NCBI RefSeq assembly: GCF_001968835.1
Contig: NZ_MRDE01000072.1
Coordinates: 1 to 64,000 of the forward strand
Length of the DNA: 64,000 nt
DNA from: Tersicoccus phoenicis
GTDB taxonomy: Bacteria; Actinomycetota; Actinomycetes; Actinomycetales; Micrococcaceae
Direction: 5' to 3'
This document shows positions 55,323 through 63,250 of the stretch, piece after piece. Below the pieces are notes generated by a model. That model had not been told where the DNA came from. It saw nothing but the letters and a program-made list of their open reading frames with translations, and ran no database searches. Each line of letters opens with the position of its first letter. The stretch's first letter is position 1. A program made the translations under genes and the position numbers.

Positions 55323-56723
55323 TCACTGTCCTTGGCTGGAGTTGTAGGTCGGGAGGCTGGCGATCTGGCTGGTGAGCCACGTCTGCTGGCTCTTGAGGAC
55401 CCCGAGGGAGCCCTCCATGGCGTCGAACAAGGACTTCAGGGAATCCCGCCGGGCGGACAGGCGCAGGTCCCAGTCCCCGATCCGGTTCGCCAGGTCCGAG
55501 ACTTCCGCCTGCCGGCCCTGGATCAGACTGGACAGGGCACCGGTCGCCGGGGCCGAGGCGTCCGTGGCGGCGGCAGTCACCCGGACGGCGATGTCGGCGA
55601 GCGCCCGTTGCGTTCCGGCCGGGTCGGCAGCCAGGGCGGCTCGCAGCTTCCCCTCCTGGAACGTCAACGTCCCGTCCCGGTTCAGCTCGATGCCCCACCG
55701 GGCCGGTGAGTCGCCGTTCACCGGCCGGTACGCGGCGGCGGCGATCCGGTCGTTGACCATCGTCACCGTCGAGTTGGCAGTGAACACGCCCGCGTTCACA
55801 CTGGTCGCGCCGCTGGTGGTGCTGGTGGTAATGCTGCGCTGGGCCGCGATGGAGGAGAGCACACCGTTCAGCGCATCCACCAGGGCGGACGCCCGACTGA
55901 TCACGCCCTCCTCGTCCAGGCCGACGGTGACCGTGACGGGGGCATCCGGTACGGTCGTCGCGGTCACGTCCACTCCGGGCAGCACACCGGTGAACGTGTT
56001 GGTGGCGGAGGTGAGCACCTGCTCCGCCGCGGTGCCGGCGTAGAGGCGCGCGGAGGCGTCCTGGGCCGCGGTCACGACGGCGGCCCCGGGTTCGGTCATC
56101 AGGTCGGTCGCGGTGCCGGCGTCCAGGTCGGCGGCGGTGCCCCGGTAGACGCTGAAGCCGCCGGCCGCCCCGGAGCCGGCCGCGGTGAACTGGATCCGGT
56201 ACTGCGCGGTGCCGTCCGCGGCGGTCCCCGCCGCGACGCGCACCGCCGTGACCGGGCCACCGGCCGCGTTGACCGCGTCGGCGACGTCCTGGACCGCGGT
56301 CGATGCGGGGGTGATCTCGGTACGCTTGCCGGTCGCGTCGACGAGGGTCAGCGCCACGACCGAACCGTCAGGGTTCGTCGGCCACGCGCTCATCACGCCG
56401 GTCACGGCGACCTGGGCCTGCGCGAGCCGGTCGACGGTCAGTGCGAAACTGCCGCCGGGAGCACCCTTGGCGGCGGTCGCCGTCACCGACGCGGCCGACG
56501 TGGTGGCCGCCAGCGCCGATGCGGCGGTCGGACCGCCGAGCGTGCGCCCGATGTCCGCCAGGCCCGCGACCTTCGCGTTCAGTTGCTGCAGCGCGGCGAT
56601 GAGGGTCTGCCCGCTCTGCCGGCGCGCCTGCATCTGCTGCTGCGGCAGCTGCTCCACCTTCATCAAGGAGTTGATCAGCGACGTCGTGTCCAGTCCGCTG
56701 GCAAGTCCGTCGATCGAGGCCAT
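55323..56723 (-). CDS. fliD: flagellar filament cap protein FliD
   Basis: FliD caps the filament and folds exported flagellin. The 466-residue protein starts SIDGLASGLDTTSLINSLMK, has a variable middle and the C-terminal FliD_C block (SRASALVDALNGVLSSIAAQ, ... LANRIGDWDLRLSARRDSL). Downstream of fliC and just before fliS. Confidence 0.93.
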   Translation of the reverse strand: MASIDGLASGLDTTSLINSLMKVEQLPQQQMQARRQSGQTLIAALQQLNAKVAGLADIGRTLGGPTAASALAATTSAASVTATAAKGAPGGSFALTVDRLAQAQVAVTGVMSAWPTNPDGSVVALTLVDATGKRTEITPASTAVQDVADAVNAAGGPVTAVRVAAGTAADGTAQYRIQFTAAGSGAAGGFSVYRGTAADLDAGTATDLMTEPGAAVVTAAQDASARLYAGTAAEQVLTSATNTFTGVLPGVDVTATTVPDAPVTVTVGLDEEGVISRASALVDALNGVLSSIAAQRSITTSTTSGATSVNAGVFTANSTVTMVNDRIAAAAYRPVNGDSPARWGIELNRDGTLTFQEGKLRAALAADPAGTQRALADIAVRVTAAATDASAPATGALSSLIQGRQAEVSDLANRIGDWDLRLSARRDSLKSLFDAMEGSLGVLKSQQTWLTSQIASLPTYNSSQGQ

Positions 56724-56783
56724 GGGTCCTCCGTAGCCGATGGGTTCTACCGGCCCCGGTCAGCGGGGTCGGCTCGCCCCGGC

Positions 56784-56825
56784 GACGGCGGCGGCCGGCG
56801 CACTGTCGTGCCGGCCGCCGCCGTC
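56784..56825 (-). terminator. fliC terminator
   Basis: A perfect 16-bp stem (56784-56799 with 56810-56825) lies about 40 nt after the fliC stop. It should separate abundant fliC mRNA from fliD and the genes beyond; some read-through may feed fliD, which has no sigma28 site of its own. Confidence 0.8.
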
Positions 56826-56862
56826 CCGGTCACCGGGTCCGCCCCGCGGGGCGGTCCGGTCA

Positions 56863-57735
56863 TCAGCCCAGGAGTTTGAGCACGCCCTGGCCGGACTGGT
56901 TCGCCTGCGCCAGCATCGCGGTACCGGCCTGCGCGATGATGGAGTCCTTGGTGTAGGTCACCATCTCCGCCGCCATGTCGGTGTCCGTGATGTGGGAGCG
57001 GGCCGCGGACAGGTTCTGCGCGGTCACGTTCAGCGAGTTGATCGCGTTCTGGAACCGGTTGGCCACGGCGCCCAGGGACGCACGCGCGGTGGACACGTCC
57101 CCGATCTTGGTGTCCACGGTCGCGATCGTGGTCAGCGCGGTGGCGGCGCTCGCGAAGCCGTCGGTCGTGACGATGGCCGTCTTCAGATCGGCCGCGAGAG
57201 TCTTGATGTCCGCACCGGTCAGCCCCCCGAGATCCACCGAGATCTGATCGGCGGAGGTCGACCCCGCGCCCACCTGGAAGGTGAGCTTGCCGTCACCGGC
57301 GGGGCCCGACGTGGCGCCCTGCAGCAGGTTGATGCCGTTGAAGTTGGTGTTGTCGGCGAGCCGGCCGAGCTCGTCGACCAGGCCCGTGACCTCGGTGGTG
57401 ATCGCGGCGCGGGACGCGGTGTTGTTCGAGTCGTTGCCGGCCTGAACCGCCAGGTCGCGGACGCGCTGCAGGATGGAGTTCACCTCGGTGAGGGCGCCTT
57501 CCGCGGTCTGCAGCACGTTCATGCCGTCCTGAGCGTTCCGGGCGGCGATGTTGTAGCCGTTGACCTGGGAGCGCAGGCCCTCGGAGATCGCCATGCCCGC
57601 GGCGTCGTCGGACGCGGTGTTGATGCGCAGGCCGCTGGAGAGCTTCGCCATCGACTTGGACATGTCCGTCTGCGTGCGGGACAGGTTCAGGTACGCGTTG
57701 CTCGCGGCCGTGTTGGTGTTGATGGTCATCGCCAT
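56863..57735 (-). CDS. fliC: flagellin FliC
   Basis: The filament subunit. The 290-residue protein has the conserved D0/D1 ends: MAMTINTNTAASNAYLNLSR and MAKLSSGLRINTASDDAAGM at the N terminus, and SAARSHITDTDMAAEMVTYT and AQANQSGQGVLKLLG at the C terminus. The central variable domain is short (~90 residues), as in compact flagellins. The leader (see separate entries) carries a sigma28-type promoter and CsrA-type sites. Confidence 0.97.
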   Translation of the reverse strand: MAMTINTNTAASNAYLNLSRTQTDMSKSMAKLSSGLRINTASDDAAGMAISEGLRSQVNGYNIAARNAQDGMNVLQTAEGALTEVNSILQRVRDLAVQAGNDSNNTASRAAITTEVTGLVDELGRLADNTNFNGINLLQGATSGPAGDGKLTFQVGAGSTSADQISVDLGGLTGADIKTLAADLKTAIVTTDGFASAATALTTIATVDTKIGDVSTARASLGAVANRFQNAINSLNVTAQNLSAARSHITDTDMAAEMVTYTKDSIIAQAGTAMLAQANQSGQGVLKLLG

Positions 57736-57740
57736 GACAG

Positions 57741-57792
57741 GTCATCCTCCGTGATTGTTGTTCGGGTACTGCCTGAGCCCGTCCGTGGGCTC
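57741..57792 (-). promoter_or_regulatory. fliC leader with two CsrA-type sites
   Basis: In the ~60-nt leader, GAGCCC-ACGGAC-GGGCTC (57792-57775) forms a six-pair hairpin with GGA in a six-base loop, the preferred CsrA form. A second GGA lies in the Shine-Dalgarno (ACGGAGGATG, 57752-57743). Two such sites match the hag leader of Bacillus, where CsrA blocks translation and FliW relieves it. Confidence 0.7.
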
Positions 57793-57802
57793 GCATCTGG
57801 AT

Positions 57803-57829
57803 CTATCGGCAGGCCCGGAGGGATCGTTA
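57803..57829 (-). promoter_or_regulatory. sigma28-type promoter of fliC
   Basis: Minus strand TAAC (57829-57826), 15 nt, GCCGATAG (57810-57803); start near 57796, about 60 nt before the ATG. Confidence 0.8.
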
Positions 57830-58082
57830 GGCACGGGACAAGAAGGATCTGACCAGGACAGACTGAGGCAAGGAGGATGCAGCCAGTGAAGTAGGCGAAG
57901 CCGACCCTGAACCATCAGCGTCGACGATGCATGCACCGGGTCCCTGCAGACAGAGGAGACAGGGAGCCAACTCATGCCGCCGAATGGGCCCGAGAGATCG
58001 TCGCGACCGGGGACGACGACGTCGGTCAGGGTCGCGAAGCGCCTCTCCGCTCGGGAACTGGCCGCCGTCGGTCAGGGCCGCC
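57830..58082. other. gap between the fliC promoter and the zeta toxin gene
   Basis: No supported gene, RNA or strong hairpin is seen here. A few short open frames exist but lack ribosome sites and recognisable sequence. Confidence 0.5.
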
Positions 58083-58655
58083 CTACCGCAGCAGTTCGGG
58101 AGGGGTCCACGTCGGCCACTGCGCCTCCCCCACCGCGACACCGTGCTCGAGGATAGCGGCAAGGCGGAACGGGTTCGCCGCTCTGCTGTTGTCGTAGAAC
58201 CGCGCCCGGTCCGCGATCAGCCGCGCCGCCGCGACGTGGGTCCAGAGCCGCGCATACCGCCCGCGGATCTTCGCCTCGCGAACGGCATGTCCGCCGTGTG
58301 CCGTGCGATAGTCGACACGCCGCACCGCCACCTCCTCGGGGACCATGATCACGTGCAGCGTCACGAGATACTCAAGGGCCGCGGCCTGCTCGACCAGGTC
58401 GACCTTGCTCGGGTGGCTGAACACGGTCTCCGTGATGAACGATGCCCCCACGGCCAGCAGCCGCGCACGCTGTTCCGCCGCCTCCCGCGACGCCTCGTAG
58501 GCGTGCTCGGACTCACTCCCGGGCCATCTCCTCGCCGCAATCGCAGCCGCGTTGATGAACGGAAGCACGAGGTTCGGCGCGAGGACGCGTTCGACGAAGG
58601 TCGTCTTCCCCGACCCGTTCGGACCGGCCAGCAGGTGCAGGACCGGCGAACTCAC
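58083..58655 (-). CDS. zeta-toxin family kinase
   Basis: The 190-residue protein has Walker A LLAGPNGSGKTTFVERVL and further zeta-family blocks: PFINAAAIAARRWPG, FITETVFSHPSKVDLV, LHVIMVPEEVAVRRV, KIRGRYARLW and ARFYDNSRAANPF. Zeta toxins phosphorylate UDP-activated sugars and halt wall synthesis. In relatives the segment reads N-A-D; here the Asp is Ala (INAAAIA), so activity may be reduced or different. It overlaps the antitoxin stop by ATGA. The pair sits between two flagellar operons. Confidence 0.8.
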   Translation of the reverse strand: MSSPVLHLLAGPNGSGKTTFVERVLAPNLVLPFINAAAIAARRWPGSESEHAYEASREAAEQRARLLAVGASFITETVFSHPSKVDLVEQAAALEYLVTLHVIMVPEEVAVRRVDYRTAHGGHAVREAKIRGRYARLWTHVAAARLIADRARFYDNSRAANPFRLAAILEHGVAVGEAQWPTWTPPELLR

Positions 58656-58993
58656 TCCCCGCCCCTGATGACGAGGTTGCCCTCCTCGTCACCCTCCGCC
58701 CACGGCTCGCCGGCCGCAGTCAACTCCTGCTCGAGATCCAACGAGGCGATGGCGCCGGCGATCCGCTCATTCCAGGCCGCCCGAACCATCGCCTGCTCAC
58801 GCCCGGCCAGCGCGTCGTACGAACCGTTGCCGGCAAGAACCCTGGCCACCACCGCTCCGCTGCCCGTCGCCTCCAATTCCCGCCCGATCCGCGCCCACCG
58901 ATTGATCCGCTCGGACGCGCTTCCGTCCTCGGCCCTGGCGGCCTCGTAGACGTCGTGGTCGATCCGGGTAGGGTGGGTCGGCATCGCAGGCAT
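58652..58993 (-). CDS. ParD-like antitoxin paired with the zeta-type toxin
   Basis: The 113-residue protein has a ribbon-helix-helix-like N terminus (IDHDVYEAARAEDGSASERI, NRWARIGRELEA) and an acidic C half (LDLEQELTAAGEPWAEGDEE). It precedes and overlaps the toxin, the usual antitoxin-first order. Naming rests on pairing and the ParD-like N terminus. Confidence 0.72.
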   Translation of the reverse strand: MPAMPTHPTRIDHDVYEAARAEDGSASERINRWARIGRELEATGSGAVVARVLAGNGSYDALAGREQAMVRAAWNERIAGAIASLDLEQELTAAGEPWAEGDEEGNLVIRGGE

Positions 58994-58999
58994 GGGCCT

Positions 59000-59005
59000 A
59001 TCGTA
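59000..59005 (-). promoter_or_regulatory. toxin-antitoxin promoter, probably leaderless
   Basis: Minus strand TACGAT ends six bases before the ATG at 58993, the same geometry as at cysS and tmk. Confidence 0.5.
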
Positions 59006-59118
59006 GCGTTCTGCTACACGCTTCGGTCGCGCCGAACGAGAACTGGTCCTTCCGGCGGGGAGAGGCGCAGTACGCCCAGTGACACCCGAAATGGACGTCC
59101 CGGGCCAGGTGCGTGGCC

Positions 59119-59145
59119 TTACCGGCGGGCGTCGACTGCCAATAG
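59119..59145 (+). promoter_or_regulatory. sigma28-type promoter of flgN-flgK-flgL-fliW
   Basis: TTAC (59119-59122), 15 nt, GCCAATAG (59138-59145), one base from the -10 of the other three sites. The start would be near 59151, about 80 nt upstream of flgN. Confidence 0.72.
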
Positions 59146-59232
59146 TGATCGGTGCCGGCGTCGGAGACGAGGTCGGTCCCGGGAACCGATGTCACGGCCC
59201 CGGCCCCCGGTACCCGAAGGAGACGCCCAGGC

Positions 59233-59715
59233 ATGTCGTTCACCGACCTGTCGGCCCAGCTGTGGCGCGAACGCGAACTGCTGGACACGCTGACCTTCCG
59301 CCTGGAGGTGGAACAGCTGCTGCTGACCGCCGGACGGACCCGGCGCCTGCCCCAGGCCACCGCGGAGGTGGAGCAGGTCGTCGACCAACTCGCCGTCGCC
59401 GGCCTGGAACGCACCGTGATGGTGGCCGCGCTGGCGACCGAGTGGGGCGCACCGACCGAGGCGACCCTCCGCGAGCTGGCCGAGGTCACCCCGGACGGCG
59501 CCTGGCAGGACATTCTCCGCTCGCACCTGGCCGCCATGGTCGAGCAGACCGCCACGATCCGCTCCCTGCGCGACGCCAACGAACAGTTCCTGCGGGCCGC
59601 GGCCCGCGCCACCGAGGAGACGATGGCGACCATGGCGCCGTCGTCGCGCACGTACGACGCGACCGGGTCGGCGGCGCCGTCGTCGTTGTCCCGGTTCCTC
59701 GACCAGAACCTCTGA
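59233..59715 (+). CDS. flgN: flagellar export chaperone FlgN
   Basis: FlgN chaperones FlgK and FlgL. The 160-residue helical protein starts MSFTDLSAQLWRERELLDTL, has VDQLAVAGLERTVMVAALA and ends in a helical tail. It heads the flgN-flgK-flgL-fliW operon. Sequence in this family is weak; context is decisive. A paralogue lies at 31942. Confidence 0.85.
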   Translation: MSFTDLSAQLWRERELLDTLTFRLEVEQLLLTAGRTRRLPQATAEVEQVVDQLAVAGLERTVMVAALATEWGAPTEATLRELAEVTPDGAWQDILRSHLAAMVEQTATIRSLRDANEQFLRAAARATEETMATMAPSSRTYDATGSAAPSSLSRFLDQNL

Positions 59716-59731
59716 GCTCCGGGAAGGCGTC

Positions 59732-61150
59732 ATGAGCAGCTTCGCGGGACTCCAGCTCGCCCAGCGCGGGCTGGGCGCCGCTCAGCAGACCCTGCTGATC
59801 GCGGCGCAGAACGTCGACAACGTCGCCACCCCCGGCTACACCCGGCAGCGGGTCGAACAGAGCGCACTAGCGCCGGCCGCCGTCACCCGGGGCAGCCTCG
59901 CCTCCCCCGTCGGCGCCGGCCTCACCGTCACCGGGATCAGCCGGCTCGGTGACGCCCTGCTCGACGCCGGGGTGCGCACCAGCGCCGCCGCCGCCGGGTA
60001 CGCCGAGGTCCGCGCCACCACCTACGGCTCCCTCGAGGACGCGTACGGTGAGCCGGGCACCACCGCGCTGTCCGGACGGTTGAGCGCCTTCTGGTCCGCG
60101 TGGTCGGATCTGGCGAACAACCCGGACGAGCCCGGGGCGGGTGTCGCCGTCCTGCAGGCCGGCCGGGACCTCGGGGCGAGCCTGGCCACCGCTCGCACCG
60201 CCGTCACCACCCAGTGGCGGGACCGCCGCGCCGACGTGGATGCCTTGACGTCACAGGTCAACGCGGCGGCCGGTCGGCTCGCCGAGCTGAACCGGGTGAT
60301 CGGTTCCACCACCGCCGCCGGCGGAACCGCGAACGAGCTGATCGACGAACGGGCGCGGCTGGCGGAGACCCTCGCGTCGACCGCCGGGGCGACCGCCCAG
60401 CTTCAGCCCGACGGCGGGATGACCGTCCGGCTGAACGGGACCTGGCTGGTCAGCGGCACCGCGGCCCGCGTCCTCACCGTCACCGGCCCGGCCGATCCGG
60501 CGTCCGGGGCGCCCGTGCGCGTCAGCTGGCAGGACACGCCCGGCACACCGGTCGCCCTGACCGGCGGCGAGCTGGCCGCGACGCTGAGCGTGCTCGCGCC
60601 CGCGGACGACGCCGGGACCGGGGGGCCGATCGCCGAGGCCGCAGCCGCTCTCGACGGCATCGCCGGCGACCTGGCCACCGCCGTGAACACCGCGCACAAC
60701 GCCGGGACGACCCGTTCCGGTTCGCCGGCCGGTGACTTCTTCGCTCTCGACCCCCGCCGCCCCGCGGCCGCCGGCCTGACCGTGGTGCCCACCGATCCGG
60801 CCGCGCTGGCCACCGCCGCCCGCGGCTCCGGTCCGCTGGACGGCACGGCCGCCGCAGGCCTGGCGCGGGTCGGCAGCGGTCCCGACTCCCCCGACCGGCG
60901 TTGGGCCACCGCCGTCGCGGCCCTCGGCGCGGCCGCACGCTCCGCGACCGGGCAGCAGACCATCACGGCGGCCGCGGCCGGGGCCGCCCGCAGCAGCCAG
61001 ACCTCGTCGGGCTCCGTCAGCCTCGACGAGGAGAACGTCACCCTCGTCTCCGCCCAGTACGCCTACCAGGCGGCGGCCCGGGTGCTGACGACCATGGACG
61101 AGACGCTCGACATCCTGATCAACCGCACCGGTACCGTAGGACTGCGATGA
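59732..61150 (+). CDS. flgK: hook-filament junction protein FlgK
   Basis: FlgK is the first junction protein. The 472-residue protein has LLIAAQNVDNVATPGYTRQR (rod-type signature) and SAFWSAWSDLANNPDEPGAG at the N end, and ENVTLVSAQYAYQAAARVLT at the C end. GGAAGG precedes the ATG. The stop overlaps flgL. Confidence 0.95.
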   Translation: MSSFAGLQLAQRGLGAAQQTLLIAAQNVDNVATPGYTRQRVEQSALAPAAVTRGSLASPVGAGLTVTGISRLGDALLDAGVRTSAAAAGYAEVRATTYGSLEDAYGEPGTTALSGRLSAFWSAWSDLANNPDEPGAGVAVLQAGRDLGASLATARTAVTTQWRDRRADVDALTSQVNAAAGRLAELNRVIGSTTAAGGTANELIDERARLAETLASTAGATAQLQPDGGMTVRLNGTWLVSGTAARVLTVTGPADPASGAPVRVSWQDTPGTPVALTGGELAATLSVLAPADDAGTGGPIAEAAAALDGIAGDLATAVNTAHNAGTTRSGSPAGDFFALDPRRPAAAGLTVVPTDPAALATAARGSGPLDGTAAAGLARVGSGPDSPDRRWATAVAALGAAARSATGQQTITAAAAGAARSSQTSSGSVSLDEENVTLVSAQYAYQAAARVLTTMDETLDILINRTGTVGLR

Positions 61151-62034
61151 CCCTCCGCATCACCACCCAGACCATGGCCGCCTCCGCGAGCCGGCAACTC
61201 GCCGCCGCGCAGGGCCGGCTCGCCGACGCCCAGGAGACGGCCACGTCCCTGCGCCGGATCACCCGGCCCTCGGACGACCCGGCCGGCACCGCACAGGCGC
61301 TCCGCGTGCGGGCCGAGACCGCGGCGAACGCCCAGTACGGGCGCAACATCGACAACGGCACCGCGTGGCTGACCCGGGTCGACGCCGCCCTCGGCAACGC
61401 CACCGACGCGATCATCTCGGCGCGCGACAGCGTTCAGCAGTCCCTGAACGCCTCCCGCACCCCCGCCGACCGGGCCGCGTTCGCGCAACAGATCGACGCC
61501 CTCCGGGCGGATCTGCTCGCCGCCGCCAACACCACCCACCAGGGCCGCAACCTGTTCGCCGCGACGGCGGACACCCCGGCCGCCTTCACCGACGGCCAGC
61601 CCCCGGTGTACACCGGGGTCGCCGGAGACGCGGTGCAACGGCGGTTCGGCCCCGAGCAGACGGTGCGGGTCGACGCCGACGGCGCCGCGATCTTCGGTAC
61701 GGGCGGCGGGTCCGTGTTCGCGCTCCTGGATGCGATCTCCACCGAGTTGCGCGCGGGCGGCACCGGGACCGGGCGGCTGGCCGAACTGGACACGGCGCTG
61801 CGCACCGTCACCACCGCCCGCGCCGACGCCGGAGCCCGGCTGTCCACGCTGACCGCCGCGAAGGACGCCAACGCGGCGGCGAAGGTGTCCCTGGAATCGA
61901 ACCGGGCTGCGATCGAGGACGTCGACCTCGGCACCGCGGTCCTGGATCTGCAGTTGCAGCAGACGAGCTACCAGGCGGCGCTGGCCGTGACCGCCAAGAC
62001 CCTGCAGTCGACCTTGATGGACTTCCTGCGATGA
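61147..62034 (+). CDS. flgL: hook-filament junction protein FlgL
   Basis: FlgL is the second junction protein and resembles flagellin. The 295-residue protein has LRITTQTMAASASRQLAAAQ, SLRRITRPSDDPAGTAQALR and the C end VLDLQLQQTSYQAALAVTAK. ATG overlaps the flgK stop (ATGA), and its stop overlaps fliW. Confidence 0.95.
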   Translation: MTLRITTQTMAASASRQLAAAQGRLADAQETATSLRRITRPSDDPAGTAQALRVRAETAANAQYGRNIDNGTAWLTRVDAALGNATDAIISARDSVQQSLNASRTPADRAAFAQQIDALRADLLAAANTTHQGRNLFAATADTPAAFTDGQPPVYTGVAGDAVQRRFGPEQTVRVDADGAAIFGTGGGSVFALLDAISTELRAGGTGTGRLAELDTALRTVTTARADAGARLSTLTAAKDANAAAKVSLESNRAAIEDVDLGTAVLDLQLQQTSYQAALAVTAKTLQSTLMDFLR

Positions 62035-62399
62035 GTGCTCTGACCCTCGTCGAGCCGATGCCGGGCCTGGCCCCCTGGACCGCCTACACGCTGGACGCCG
62101 TGACCGGCGCACCCGGACTGTTCAGCCTCCGCCCGGCCGCGGAGACCGATCTGCGGCTGTACCTGCTCGATGCCTCCGTCTACGTGCCGGGGTACGCCCC
62201 GGATCTCACGGACGCTGCCGAGGGACTGGGCCTGGCCGCGGGCGAGTCCGTCCGCGTGCTCGTCGTCGCCACGCCCGGGGAGGACGCGACCACCGTCAAC
62301 CTGCTCGCTCCCGTCATCGTCAACGAGCGGACGGGCACGGGCGCTCAGGTGATCCTCTCCGACCAGGACTACCCGCTGCGGGCACCGCTGGCTCGTTGA
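62031..62399 (+). CDS. fliW: flagellar assembly factor FliW
   Basis: FliW binds free flagellin or CsrA. When flagellin is exported, FliW traps CsrA and frees fliC translation. The 122-residue protein has PGLAPWTAYTLDAVTGAPGL, then FSLRP, DASVYVPGYAPDL and TVNLLAPVIVNERTGTGAQV, the family blocks. Last gene of the flgN operon. Confidence 0.94.
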   Translation: MSALTLVEPMPGLAPWTAYTLDAVTGAPGLFSLRPAAETDLRLYLLDASVYVPGYAPDLTDAAEGLGLAAGESVRVLVVATPGEDATTVNLLAPVIVNERTGTGAQVILSDQDYPLRAPLAR

Positions 62400-62425
62400 G
62401 TACCGGCCTGCACGGCTGATCCTTG

Positions 62426-62463
62426 CCCCGTAGCCCGGCCCGGTGGCGAGCCGGGCTACGGGG
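62426..62463. terminator. terminator after fliW
   Basis: A perfect 14-bp stem (62426-62439 with 62450-62463) and a 10-base loop, 27 nt after the fliW stop and facing the convergent hypothetical gene. Confidence 0.8.
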
Positions 62464-62543
62464 ACGACATGCCACGATCCTCGGCGATCGCCCCATGTCC
62501 GAGGCGACCGGCGACCAACGCGGCAATCGCCGGCTTGGCGGCC

Positions 62544-62999
62544 TCAGTCGGTGGACTCCCCGGCGATCCGCTCCTCCGCCTCCCGGACGAATTCGACGAC
62601 GTTGGCCGCCCGGCGGTGGACGGCGTCGAGCCCGCCCGCGCCGAGCCGCACCATCGCGGCGGCCTCCGCGGTCGCGGCCAACGCGTTGCCGCTGCGCGTC
62701 AGGGCCCGATGCACGTCGGACAGCCGTCCGCGGGCCGAGGCCGGGATGTCGCTGCCCTCGCTGGGTGCGGCCCGATGGGCGGCCGCGCAGACGGCGCGCA
62801 CCCGGGGCAGCAGGTCGGCGAGCTCGTCACCGGTGAGCACCAGCGCGTTGGCGGTCACGGCGTCGGCCACCTCCTCGGTCACCTGGTGGTACCGGTCGAG
62901 CCCCCGCCGGAACCGGTCGTGCGCCCGGCGCCACACCCCGCGACCCAGCGCCGCGTCGTCCCGCCGGGCGGCACGCGCCGCGGAGAAGAAGCCGGCCAT
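62544..62999 (-). CDS. hypothetical helical protein downstream of ybdD
   Basis: The 151-residue Ala/Arg-rich protein is predicted mostly helical: RRAHDRFRRGLDRYHQVTEE, VLTGDELADLLPRVRAVCAA, then SDVHRALTRSGNALAATAEA and VEFVREAEERIAGESTD. It has no signal peptide or membrane helix. ATG 62999 is two bases past the ybdD stop, so it is probably co-transcribed with cstA-ybdD. I do not recognise the family. Confidence 0.72.
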   Translation of the reverse strand: MAGFFSAARAARRDDAALGRGVWRRAHDRFRRGLDRYHQVTEEVADAVTANALVLTGDELADLLPRVRAVCAAAHRAAPSEGSDIPASARGRLSDVHRALTRSGNALAATAEAAAMVRLGAGGLDAVHRRAANVVEFVREAEERIAGESTD

Positions 63000-63001
63000 G
63001 C

Positions 63002-63250
63002 TCAGCAGCAGCGCCCCTGCGGATTCTTCTCCTGCCAGTCGGTGCGTGCCCGCCAGTACTCCCGCTCGCTCAACACCGGACCCTCGGGGTGGGTAGCCGC
63101 ACGGTGCGCCACGTAGGCGTCGTACACGTCTTCCCCCAGGACGCCGCGGACGTACCAGCGCAGGGTCGCCCACCACCCGCGCGGCCGCCGGGCGGAACCG
63201 ACGGCTCTCCCGGCAGCGGGCGTCCCCGGTCGGAACGACGATGACGCCAT
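63002..63250 (-). CDS. YbdD/YjiX family protein
   Basis: The 82-residue protein has WWATLRWYVRGVLGEDVYDA, YVAHRAATHPEGPVLSEREY and ends in PQGRCC, the YbdD signature. YbdD is usually encoded right after CstA-type pyruvate/peptide transporters and is needed for their function in E. coli. The ATG shares a base with the cstA stop (TGATG). Confidence 0.88.
   Translation of the reverse strand: MASSSFRPGTPAAGRAVGSARRPRGWWATLRWYVRGVLGEDVYDAYVAHRAATHPEGPVLSEREYWRARTDWQEKNPQGRCC

Noticed and set aside
58083-58993. Toxin-antitoxin pair considered as part of a mobile element
   Set aside because: No transposase, integrase, terminal repeat or target duplication was found around it.
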